This document shows, piece after piece, positions 1-6,035 of a stretch of DNA of 11,523 bases. The DNA lies in contig CAMDSN010000029.1 of assembly GCA_945907225.1 (NCBI GenBank), forward strand, positions 1 through 11,523, given 5' to 3'. The position numbers and the translations under genes are program-made. Position 1 is the first letter of the stretch. Each line of letters opens with the position of its first letter. A model generated the notes under the pieces. The model worked only from the letters and a program-made list of their open reading frames with translations, was not told where the DNA came from and did not search any database. Source of the DNA: Flavobacterium psychrophilum (GTDB lineage: Bacteria; Bacteroidota; Bacteroidia; Flavobacteriales; Flavobacteriaceae).

Positions 1-804
1 ATCTTCATCCGATGTATTTAACCAAAACTGGTAGAATTTATAAACCGAAGTCTTATTTGCATCCAACCAAATATTTCCACCTTCCGATTTTCCAAATTTC
101 GAACCATCCGATTTTGTAATCAATGGAGTAGTTAAGGCATATGCTTTTGCATCGGTATTCGGATTCATTCTGCGCACTAACTCAGTTCCGGTCGTAATAT
201 TTCCCCATTGGTCAGAACCGCCCATTTGCAATACGCAATTGTAATGTTTGTGCAAATGATAAAAATCGTATCCCTGAATCAATTGGTATGTGAATTCCGT
301 AAAACTCATTCCGTCTCCAGATTCCCCCGACAAACGTTTCTTCACCGAATCTTTCGCCATCATATAATTAACGGTGATTCGTTTTCCGACTTCACGAGCA
401 AAATCGATAAACGAAAATGACTTCATCCAATCGTAGTTGTTAACCATTATCGGCGCATTGGCTTCAGTCGAATTAAAATCTAAAAAACGCGATAAAACAC
501 TTTTTATTCCTGCCACATTCTTTTCCAATTGCTCCTCAGTAAGCAAATTACGCTCATCTGATTTGCCCGAAGGATCTCCAATCATTCCTGTAGCTCCGCC
601 AACCAAAGCAATTGGTTTGTGTCCAAAATTTTTCAAATGTAAAAGCAAAATAATTTGTACCATACTCCCTATATGTAAAGAATCGGCTGTAGGATCAAAT
701 CCAATGTAAGCTGTAGTAACTTCATTCAGCAGTTGCTCCTCTGTACCAGGCATACAATCGTGATATAATCCACGCCATTTTAATTCTTCTACTAAATTCT
801 TCAT
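1..804 (-). CDS. tyrS: Tyrosyl-tRNA synthetase, N-terminal part (cut by window edge)
   Basis: This enzyme charges tRNA(Tyr) with tyrosine in the cytoplasm, using ATP. The visible 268 residues cover the Rossmann catalytic domain of a class I synthetase. The HIGH-type signature is HIGS at residues 44-47, followed by a [14 protein letters not shown] stretch near 68-81. The tyrosine/tRNA-site motif [10 protein letters not shown] begins at 193, and the KMSKS loop appears as KFGKS at 236-240, the form usual in bacterial TyrS. The family is normally about 400-430 residues, so roughly 160 C-terminal residues (rest of the anticodon-binding part and the S4-like RNA-binding domain) lie before base 1. 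The frame is open to the edge with no internal stop, so this is truncation by the window, not a pseudogene. The ATG at 804 follows a TAnnTTTG promoter by about 18 bases and there is no Shine-Dalgarno sequence. The gene is divergent from the epimerase gene at 921. Confidence 0.97.
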   Translation of the reverse strand, partial: MKNLVEELKWRGLYHDCMPGTEEQLLNEVTTAYIGFDPTADSLHIGSMVQIILLLHLKNFGHKPIALVGGATGMIGDPSGKSDERNLLTEEQLEKNVAGIKSVLSRFLDFNSTEANAPIMVNNYDWMKSFSFIDFAREVGKRITVNYMMAKDSVKKRLSGESGDGMSFTEFTYQLIQGYDFYHLHKHYNCVLQMGGSDQWGNITTGTELVRRMNPNTDAKAYALTTPLITKSDGSKFGKSEGGNIWLDANKTSVYKFYQFWLNTSDED

Positions 805-821
805 GATTAAAACAATTTTCG

Positions 822-829
822 CAAAGATA
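822..829 (-). promoter_or_regulatory. -7 promoter element of tyrS
   Basis: On the minus strand this reads TATCTTTG, an exact match to the Bacteroidota -7 consensus TAnnTTTG, followed by C. Transcription would start near 817, leaving a leader of about 13 bases. No good TTG -33 element is seen at the usual spacing. Confidence 0.7.
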
Positions 830-865
830 GTTTTAATTACACAATTTGAAAAAATAACCATTTGT

Positions 866-902
866 ACTTTCTATGAAAGTGTTTTATAAATAGAAATTCT
901 AT
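866..902. promoter_or_regulatory. Two adjacent small palindromes upstream of the epimerase gene
   Basis: ACTTTC-TAT-GAAAGT spans 866-880 and ATAGAA-A-TTCTAT spans 890-902. Both are perfect inverted repeats with short centres. They sit just upstream of the -7 element at 909-916, covering roughly -55 to -19 of the predicted transcript, where a regulator could bind in place of the missing TTG -33 box. The region is AT-rich, so either palindrome alone could be chance. An operator role is inference. Confidence 0.3.
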
Positions 903-908
903 AATTAC

Positions 909-916
909 TACATTTG
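909..916 (+). promoter_or_regulatory. -7 promoter element of the epimerase gene
   Basis: The sequence is TACATTTG, an exact TAnnTTTG match. It ends only four bases before the ATG at 921, so the predicted transcript starts at or within a base or two of the start codon, giving a leaderless mRNA. No TTG -33 box is found at the expected distance. Confidence 0.65.
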
Positions 917-920
917 TAAA

Positions 921-1949
921 ATGATATTAGTAACAGGAGGAACCGGTTTAGTTGGAGCGCATTTACTGCTTAATTTGGCAGAAAATGAAAGTGCTATTAG
1001 AGCAATATTTAGAAATAAAACCGCTATAGCAAAAACAAAAAAATTATTTTATTTGTATAAAAAAGAAAATCTATTCGATAAAATAGATTGGATTCATGCT
1101 GACATAACTGATATTCATTCTCTAAATTTTGCTTTTCAAAATATTGATTATGTCTATCATTGTGCAGGATTAATTTCTTATGACCCAAAAGATGAAGCCC
1201 TTCTCCGAAAAATAAATATTGAAGGCACTGCAAATGTTGTCAATTTTTGCATCGCCTTTAAAATTAAAAAATTATGCCATGTGAGTTCGATAGCTGCATT
1301 GGGGAGTAGTCAGAAAATTAAAAGCGGAAATGTCAATTTCAATACTTCTTTAAACCACATCATTACAGAAGATTCTGATTGGCATTCTGAAGGACTACAT
1401 AGTGATTATGCCATCTCAAAATATGGAGCAGAAATTGAAGTATTTAGAGGGCAACAAGAGGGATTGAATATCGTTATTGTTAACCCAGGAGTAATTTTTG
1501 GCGCTGGGTTTTGGAATCAAGGGAGTGGGTTATTTTTTAGTGCAATTAAAAATGGCTTTCCATTTTATACGGAAGGATCAACGGGATATGTGGGAGTTAC
1601 TGATGTGGTAAAAGTCATGATGCTATTAATGCAAAGCAATATAAACGGGGAACGATTTACACTTGTATCAGAAAACATATCCTTCAAAGATATCATCTTT
1701 AACATTGCTGAAAAATTGAATGCTCCTAAACCAAAAATACGCGCTAACCGTTGGTTAACATCTTTGGGGTGGAGATTGGATTGGTTTAATGCTACTTTTT
1801 TTGGCAGAAAAAGAAGGTTTTCTAAATATAGTGCAAATGCACTTCATTCCAAAGAAATCATTTCTAATGAAAAGGTAAAATTAGCTTTGAATTTTAAATT
1901 TCAAAATATTAACAGCGTGATCAAAGAAGTAGTTTCTTTACAAAAATAA
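921..1949 (+). CDS. NAD(P)-dependent epimerase/dehydratase (extended SDR family)
   Basis: This is a cytoplasmic oxidoreductase of the extended short-chain dehydrogenase/reductase superfamily, 342 residues, a usual length. The N-terminal Rossmann fold carries the nucleotide-binding GGTGLVG at residues 6-12. An acidic DIT stretch at 61-63 and CAGLISYDP at 81-89 follow. The catalytic Ser lies in HVSSIAALG (120-128), and Tyr163 and Lys167 form the YxxxK pair. NPGVIFG at 188-194 is the usual segment after the active site. The overall pattern resembles the 3-beta-hydroxysteroid dehydrogenase / dihydroflavonol-reductase-like branch, not the well-defined sugar-nucleotide epimerases, so the substrate cannot be named. 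The gene is monocistronic. Its TAA is directly followed by the stop codon of the oppositely transcribed lipoprotein gene, with no terminator between them. The start is fixed by the promoter four bases upstream and by the dinucleotide-binding strand beginning at residue 1. Confidence 0.9.
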   Translation: MILVTGGTGLVGAHLLLNLAENESAIRAIFRNKTAIAKTKKLFYLYKKENLFDKIDWIHADITDIHSLNFAFQNIDYVYHCAGLISYDPKDEALLRKINIEGTANVVNFCIAFKIKKLCHVSSIAALGSSQKIKSGNVNFNTSLNHIITEDSDWHSEGLHSDYAISKYGAEIEVFRGQQEGLNIVIVNPGVIFGAGFWNQGSGLFFSAIKNGFPFYTEGSTGYVGVTDVVKVMMLLMQSNINGERFTLVSENISFKDIIFNIAEKLNAPKPKIRANRWLTSLGWRLDWFNATFFGRKRRFSKYSANALHSKEIISNEKVKLALNFKFQNINSVIKEVVSLQK

Positions 1950-2354
1950 TTATTGTACTTGAGGGATATCTGAATTATTGGGGATGTTCTGATTGGGCAA
2001 AACAACTTGACCGCTTTTACGTAATGCTTCATCATTTTTTTGAATTTCGGCATTCAAACGGGTTTTGACTTTTTCAACCATTTTTTTGTATTCTTCAATA
2101 TCAGAAGCGTAATAGGTGTTACTTTTCACAAATTGAATACTATCAATTTTATATTTTCTAAATATAAAATCATTTGCATATTTTACAGTTATTCCACCGC
2201 TAATATTTTGATTTTTAACAGCTTCCAATAAAGAAATATCGTATAATATAGCGATCATTTCATCTTCTTCAATTAGATTGCTTGGCTTTTCAACTGTGTT
2301 TGAATTACAGCTAAAAATTAGCAACATCGTAACTAATATTAAAAATCCTTTCAT
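1950..2354 (-). CDS. DUF4296 domain lipoprotein
   Basis: This is a 134-residue protein that I place in the DUF4296 family, which is known mainly from Bacteroidota and has no established function. It begins with a lipoprotein signal peptide: MKGF, a hydrophobic stretch, then a lipobox-like LIFSC with the lipidated cysteine at residue 16. The mature part is acidic and helical, with a conserved-looking block EDEMIAILYDISLLEAV (about 30-46). It ends in a polar tail rich in Asn, Pro and Gln. It should be anchored to the periplasmic face of a membrane. It is the last gene of an operon: nine bases separate its ATG from the dihydroorotase stop, and no promoter element is evident between them. The 3' end abuts the end of the convergent epimerase gene. 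Family assignment is by recalled sequence pattern; the role is unknown. Confidence 0.85.
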   Translation of the reverse strand: MKGFLILVTMLLIFSCNSNTVEKPSNLIEEDEMIAILYDISLLEAVKNQNISGGITVKYANDFIFRKYKIDSIQFVKSNTYYASDIEEYKKMVEKVKTRLNAEIQKNDEALRKSGQVVLPNQNIPNNSDIPQVQ

Positions 2355-2363
2355 ATTTGTTTT

Positions 2364-3704
2364 TTATCTATCGAACAATAAGCGTTTGCCAAAAGGAACT
2401 TCATTGACTTTAAAATTTTGATAAACCAATTGGCCATTAACAAACGTATGAGTTATCCTTGATCTAAATGTCTCGCCTTCAAAAGGGGACCAACCACATT
2501 TTGCTAAAATATTATCTTTGGAAACATTCCAAGGCATATTTGGATTTACTATGACCAAATCCGCATAATACCCAACTTTTACAAAACCTCTTTTTTCAAT
2601 TTTAAAAATCTTAGCAGGATTATGAGCCATTTTTTCTACAATTTTTTCCACTGAAATTTTCCCTTGATGAAAAGCTTCAAACATTGCCACAACGGCATGC
2701 TGAACTAATGGCCCGCCAGAAGGAGCCATGGTATACACTTGCTGTTTTTCTTCTAAAGTGTGCGGTGCGTGATCGGTGGCAACTACGTCAATTCTATTAT
2801 CAAGTAAAGCAGCCCACAAAGCTTTTCTGTCTTCGGAGGTTTTTATTGCTGGGTTCCACTTAATCAAATTTCCTTTTGTTTTGTAATCTTCATCTGAGAA
2901 CCACAAGTGATGTATGCATACTTCAGCTGTAATTTGTTTTTTTTCAAGTGGTATTTTATTGGAAAAAAATTCAAGCTCTTTGGCAGTTGAAATATGGAAA
3001 ACGTGTAATCTAGCTCCTGTTTTTTTTGCGAGTTTTACAATCCTTTCTGTTGATTTGTAACAAGCTTCAGCACTTCTTATTTGAGGATGATATTCTGCCG
3101 GAATATCTTCCCCATAGGTTGCTTTAAAATTTTCTAAATTGGTTTTTACAGTATTCTCATCTTCGCTGTGAACGGCAATAAGCAACTTTGTACTTGTAAA
3201 TATCTTTTCAATTGACTCGTAACTGTCTACTAACATATCCCCTGTTGAGGAGCCAAGAAACAACTTTAACCCTGCGACATTTTTCGGATTGGTTTTCAAA
3301 ATTTCCTCCAAATTATCATTCGTTCCCCCCATCATAAAAGAATAATTAGCAAAAGATGTTTTTGCTGCAATAGTATACTTCTCTTCAAGAATTTCTTGTG
3401 TTATTGCATTTGGAACTGTATTTGGTTGCTCAATGTAGGATGTAATTCCTCCAGCAACTGCAGCCCGACTTTCAGAGGCAATAGTCCCTTTATGAGTTAA
3501 CCCGGGTTCTCTAAAATGAACTTGATCGTCAATTGCTCCAGGAATTAAATAAGACCCTTGAGCATCTATAATTATGGTATCAGAATGTTTTGCACTAATG
3601 TTTTCTGCTATTTCATGAATTAAATCATCTAAAATTAACACATCCCCAGAAAAAATAATTCCTTCGTTTACAACTTTGGCATTTTTGATCAAAAGGGTTT
3701 TCAT
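2364..3704 (-). CDS. pyrC: Dihydroorotase
   Basis: This enzyme catalyses reversible cyclisation of N-carbamoyl-aspartate to dihydroorotate in de novo pyrimidine synthesis, in the cytoplasm. At 446 residues it fits the long amidohydrolase type. Visible landmarks are the strand-1 motif DDQVHFREPG (59-68), the probable carboxylated lysine K147 in GLKLFLGSSTG, metal-ligand histidines H179 (AVHSED) and H237 (LHVFHIST), and the catalytic Asp D311 in ATDHAPH. The first position of the usual HxH metal pair is Gln61, not His; I recall the same DDQVHFREPG motif in other Bacteroidota dihydroorotases, so it is probably a lineage trait. Hydantoinase or allantoinase are alternatives within the superfamily, but the DxxVHFREPG signature and the length favour dihydroorotase. 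The ATG lies two bases after the stop of the upstream glycosyltransferase, so the two are co-transcribed. Confidence 0.93.
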   Translation of the reverse strand: MKTLLIKNAKVVNEGIIFSGDVLILDDLIHEIAENISAKHSDTIIIDAQGSYLIPGAIDDQVHFREPGLTHKGTIASESRAAVAGGITSYIEQPNTVPNAITQEILEEKYTIAAKTSFANYSFMMGGTNDNLEEILKTNPKNVAGLKLFLGSSTGDMLVDSYESIEKIFTSTKLLIAVHSEDENTVKTNLENFKATYGEDIPAEYHPQIRSAEACYKSTERIVKLAKKTGARLHVFHISTAKELEFFSNKIPLEKKQITAEVCIHHLWFSDEDYKTKGNLIKWNPAIKTSEDRKALWAALLDNRIDVVATDHAPHTLEEKQQVYTMAPSGGPLVQHAVVAMFEAFHQGKISVEKIVEKMAHNPAKIFKIEKRGFVKVGYYADLVIVNPNMPWNVSKDNILAKCGWSPFEGETFRSRITHTFVNGQLVYQNFKVNEVPFGKRLLFDR

Positions 3705-3706
3705 AA

Positions 3707-4432
3707 TTATAATTGATTTAGAAATTTTTTTATTCTCAAATTTATCACTCCAAATACGGCTTCCTTAATAATTGAACCACTCATTTTAGATTGCCCTTTT
3801 GTTCTGTCGGTAAAAATAACAGGCACTTCTTGAATATTACAATTATTAGCAAAAGCTCTATACTTCATTTCAATTTGAAATGCGTAACCAATAAATTTGA
3901 TTGAATCTAAATTAATTTTTTCTAAAACATCTCGGTGATAACATATAAATCCGGCTGTCGTATCCATAATCTTCATCCCCGTAATTAACCGAACATATAC
4001 TGATGCAAAGTAAGATAATAGCACCCTGCTCAAAGGCCAATTTACCACATTAACACCCCTAACGTATCTTGATCCTATGGCTAAATCGGCGCCATCTTTA
4101 TAACAGGCATCATACAATTTCTCTAGATCTGTTGGATTATGAGAAAAATCAGCATCCATTTCAAAAATGTAGTTGTAATTTTTGCTTAAAGCCCATTTGA
4201 AGCCGTGTACATATGCGGTTCCTAATCCCGATTTTTTATTTCTGATAGATAAGAATAATTTATCATGAAATTCTGACTGTAATTCGGTCACTTTTGCAGC
4301 TGTTAAATCTGGTGAATTATCATCAACTATAAGCACATGAAAAGACATGTTAAGAGAAAATACAGCACGAATAATACTTTCAATATTTTCTATTTCATTA
4401 TATGTTGGAATAATAACTATACCGTTGATCAT
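3707..4432 (-). CDS. Polyprenol-phosphate mannosyltransferase-like GT2 glycosyltransferase
   Basis: This is a GT-A fold family 2 glycosyltransferase of the dolichol/polyprenol-phosphate mannose synthase type. It would transfer mannose (or a related sugar) from its nucleotide donor to a membrane lipid carrier on the cytoplasmic face of the inner membrane. With the ATG at 4432 it has 241 residues. Motifs: PTYNE (9-13), VDDNSPD (36-42), the metal-binding DADFSH (93-98), GSRYVRG (120-126), DTTAGF (157-162) and FTDRTKGQSKM (207-217). There is no C-terminal multi-span domain, so it is the short, single-domain form. The frame extends five codons further to a TTG at 4447. I prefer ATG 4432 because it sits 23 bases from a clear -7 element and gives the usual short N-terminus before PTYNE. 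It is the first gene of the operon with pyrC and the DUF4296 lipoprotein. The exact donor sugar is not shown by sequence. Confidence 0.9.
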   Translation of the reverse strand: MINGIVIIPTYNEIENIESIIRAVFSLNMSFHVLIVDDNSPDLTAAKVTELQSEFHDKLFLSIRNKKSGLGTAYVHGFKWALSKNYNYIFEMDADFSHNPTDLEKLYDACYKDGADLAIGSRYVRGVNVVNWPLSRVLLSYFASVYVRLITGMKIMDTTAGFICYHRDVLEKINLDSIKFIGYAFQIEMKYRAFANNCNIQEVPVIFTDRTKGQSKMSGSIIKEAVFGVINLRIKKFLNQL

Positions 4433-4455
4433 TGTATGCGCAGTCAAAATTTATG

Positions 4456-4463
4456 CAAAAATA
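4456..4463 (-). promoter_or_regulatory. -7 promoter element of the GT2-pyrC-DUF4296 operon
   Basis: On the minus strand this reads TATTTTTG followed by C, an exact TAnnTTTG match. Predicted transcription starts near 4451, giving a leader of about 19 bases to the ATG at 4432. That distance argues against the alternative TTG start at 4447, which would be nearly leaderless. Confidence 0.65.
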
Positions 4464-4524
4464 AACTTTTTATTACAGCACTATCTTATTAATCATCTAA
4501 TAATTTTAAGAAATAAAAAATTAG

Positions 4525-4532
4525 TAATTTTG
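4525..4532 (+). promoter_or_regulatory. -7 promoter element of the DUF4271-hemD unit
   Basis: The sequence is TAATTTTG followed by CC, an exact TAnnTTTG match ending eight bases before the ATG at 4541. The predicted leader is only about four or five bases. It diverges from the promoter at 4456-4463, and the two elements are about 60 bases apart. Confidence 0.65.
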
Positions 4533-4540
4533 CCAACATC

Positions 4541-5206
4541 ATGATAGAAACTTTTTCACAACCAAGAATTTTAGAGCCCAAGGATTGGGCAACCTATTTG
4601 TTTCTATTTTCTTTTATTTTGATTGCCATCACTAAATCAGCATTTGAAACTAGATTTAGCGAATTTATCCGAATTTTAGCCAGTGACAAATATATAAAAT
4701 CATATAAAGATTCATCCCATTTAATGAGTGGATTTACCATTTTATTGTTTTTTGTTAAGATTATTTCCTTTGCTTTTTTTATTCAAATTATATTGGATAA
4801 TTTGGGAATTATATCAAAAACAGATTGGGTGGTTTATATCCGTATTTTTACATTTTTTAGTGTTTTTGTACTTTCTAAGTTTTTAATTGAAAAAATTATA
4901 GCAACCGTTTTTGGCATAGAAGAATTTAATGAGCAATTTAATTTACAAAAAGTTAGTTATCGAACATTCATTGGGATAGCATTACTACCAATAAACATTT
5001 ACTTATACTACAGTGAGTCTGGAGCAACATATATTATATATTCTACAATTGCCATTGTAATGATGATTAATATTTATTCTTATTTGGTTTCTCTAAAGAC
5101 ACATCAAAATTTAATCAGTAGTAAGTTGTTTTATTTTATTTTGTATCTTTGCGCACTTGAAATAGCCCCCTACTATTTCATATATTATTTGATTACAAAA
5201 ATTTAG
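4541..5206 (+). CDS. DUF4271 multi-pass membrane protein
   Basis: This is a 221-residue integral membrane protein of unknown function that I place in DUF4271, a family I know only from Bacteroidota. Hydrophobic segments suggest six membrane helices, at about residues 18-33, 62-85, 97-122, 141-157, 162-185 and 196-219. The last contains the characteristic C-terminal LYLCALEIAPYYFIYYL pattern. A polar N-terminus with PRILEPKDW precedes the first helix. A loop of about 18 residues with several charged positions (about 123-140) separates helices 3 and 4. No catalytic or metal-binding motif is evident. It is followed after nine bases by hemD on the same strand, with no intervening promoter, so the two are almost certainly co-transcribed. 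A link to tetrapyrrole metabolism is suggested only by this neighbourhood. Confidence 0.82.
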   Translation: MIETFSQPRILEPKDWATYLFLFSFILIAITKSAFETRFSEFIRILASDKYIKSYKDSSHLMSGFTILLFFVKIISFAFFIQIILDNLGIISKTDWVVYIRIFTFFSVFVLSKFLIEKIIATVFGIEEFNEQFNLQKVSYRTFIGIALLPINIYLYYSESGATYIIYSTIAIVMMINIYSYLVSLKTHQNLISSKLFYFILYLCALEIAPYYFIYYLITKI

Positions 5207-5215
5207 CACCGTAGA

Positions 5216-5974
5216 ATGTCAAATTTGAAAGTAAAAACAATTTTGGTTTCACAGCCAGAGCCAAAAGTAGATAATTCACCTTATTTTGAATTACAACAAA
5301 AACTAAAGGTGAAAGTCGATTTTCGTCCTTTTATTCATGTTGAAGGCATTTGCGCTAAAGATATTCGAGCTCAGAAAATTGATCTTAACAACTTTACAGC
5401 TATAATTTTAAATAGCAGAAATTCTGTAGATCATTTTTTTAGAGTAGCCGAGGAAATGCGTTACAAAGTTCCTGAAGATTTAAAATATTTTTGTCAGTCA
5501 GAGGCTATTGCCTTTTATCTTCAAAAGTATGTTGTTTATAGAAAGCGTAAAATTTATGTGGGTCAAAAAGACTTTGTTGATTTATCGCCTCTAATAAAAA
5601 AATACAAAGACGAGAAATTTCTTTTACCTGCATCAGATCAATTAAACTTTGATGTTCCTCAAACCTTAAATACATTAAAAGTTTCTTGGACTCAGGGAAT
5701 TTTTTATAAAACAGTAATGAGTGATTTGTCTGATTTAGCAGATGTTTATTATGATGTGTTGGCTTTCTTTAGTCCAACTGGAATAAAGTCATTATTCAAA
5801 AACTTCCCTGACTTCAAACAAAACAATACTAGAATTGCAGTATTTGGTAGTACTACACAAAAAGAAGCATTAGAGCACGGGTTGCGTATTGATATTTTAG
5901 CGCCAACTCCTGAGACACCATCTATGACTATGGCTTTAGAAAAATATATTATTGAAGCCAATAAATCAAAGTAA
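5216..5974 (+). CDS. hemD: Uroporphyrinogen-III synthase (HemD family)
   Basis: The HemD reaction cyclises hydroxymethylbilane to uroporphyrinogen III with inversion of ring D, the branch point to haem, sirohaem and cobalamin, in the cytoplasm. The 252-residue length is right for the family, which is very divergent and lacks invariant catalytic residues. Supporting features are the N-terminal strand TILVSQPEP (8-16), FTAIILNSRNSVDHFF (about 60-75), VYYDVLAFFSPTGIKSLF in the second lobe, TRIAVFGSTTQKEALEHG, and the C-terminal APTPETPSMTMAL, which matches the usual PTxxSMxxAL ending. The two-lobe strand/helix alternation agrees with the U3S fold. It is the second gene after DUF4271. Transcription would end at the hairpin at 5986-6017. 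Assignment is by family pattern; the first lobe is less typical, so some doubt remains. Confidence 0.85.
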   Translation: MSNLKVKTILVSQPEPKVDNSPYFELQQKLKVKVDFRPFIHVEGICAKDIRAQKIDLNNFTAIILNSRNSVDHFFRVAEEMRYKVPEDLKYFCQSEAIAFYLQKYVVYRKRKIYVGQKDFVDLSPLIKKYKDEKFLLPASDQLNFDVPQTLNTLKVSWTQGIFYKTVMSDLSDLADVYYDVLAFFSPTGIKSLFKNFPDFKQNNTRIAVFGSTTQKEALEHGLRIDILAPTPETPSMTMALEKYIIEANKSK

Positions 5975-5985
5975 AAAATAATCTA

Positions 5986-6017
5986 AAAAATCCATTCTAT
6001 AAAAAGAATGGATTTTT
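5986..6017. terminator. Bidirectional intrinsic terminator between hemD and pckA
   Basis: A 13-bp perfect stem pairs 5986-5998 (AAAAATCCATTCT) with 6005-6017 (AGAATGGATTTTT) around the six-base loop ATAAAA. The flanking A-run and T-run give a U-tract in either direction, which suits its position between the convergent ends of hemD and pckA. Confidence 0.88.
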
Positions 6018-6035
6018 AATTACATAACCCAAAAG

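Noticed and set aside
208..709. Two plus-strand open frames (208-420 and 437-709) across the first 700 bases
   Set aside because: They are antisense to the tyrS frame, which is unambiguous on the minus strand, and their translations show no family features.
4486..4503. TTATTA-N6-TAATAA inverted repeat midway between divergent promoters
   Set aside because: The arms are six bases of pure A/T in very AT-rich DNA, so chance is a sufficient explanation.
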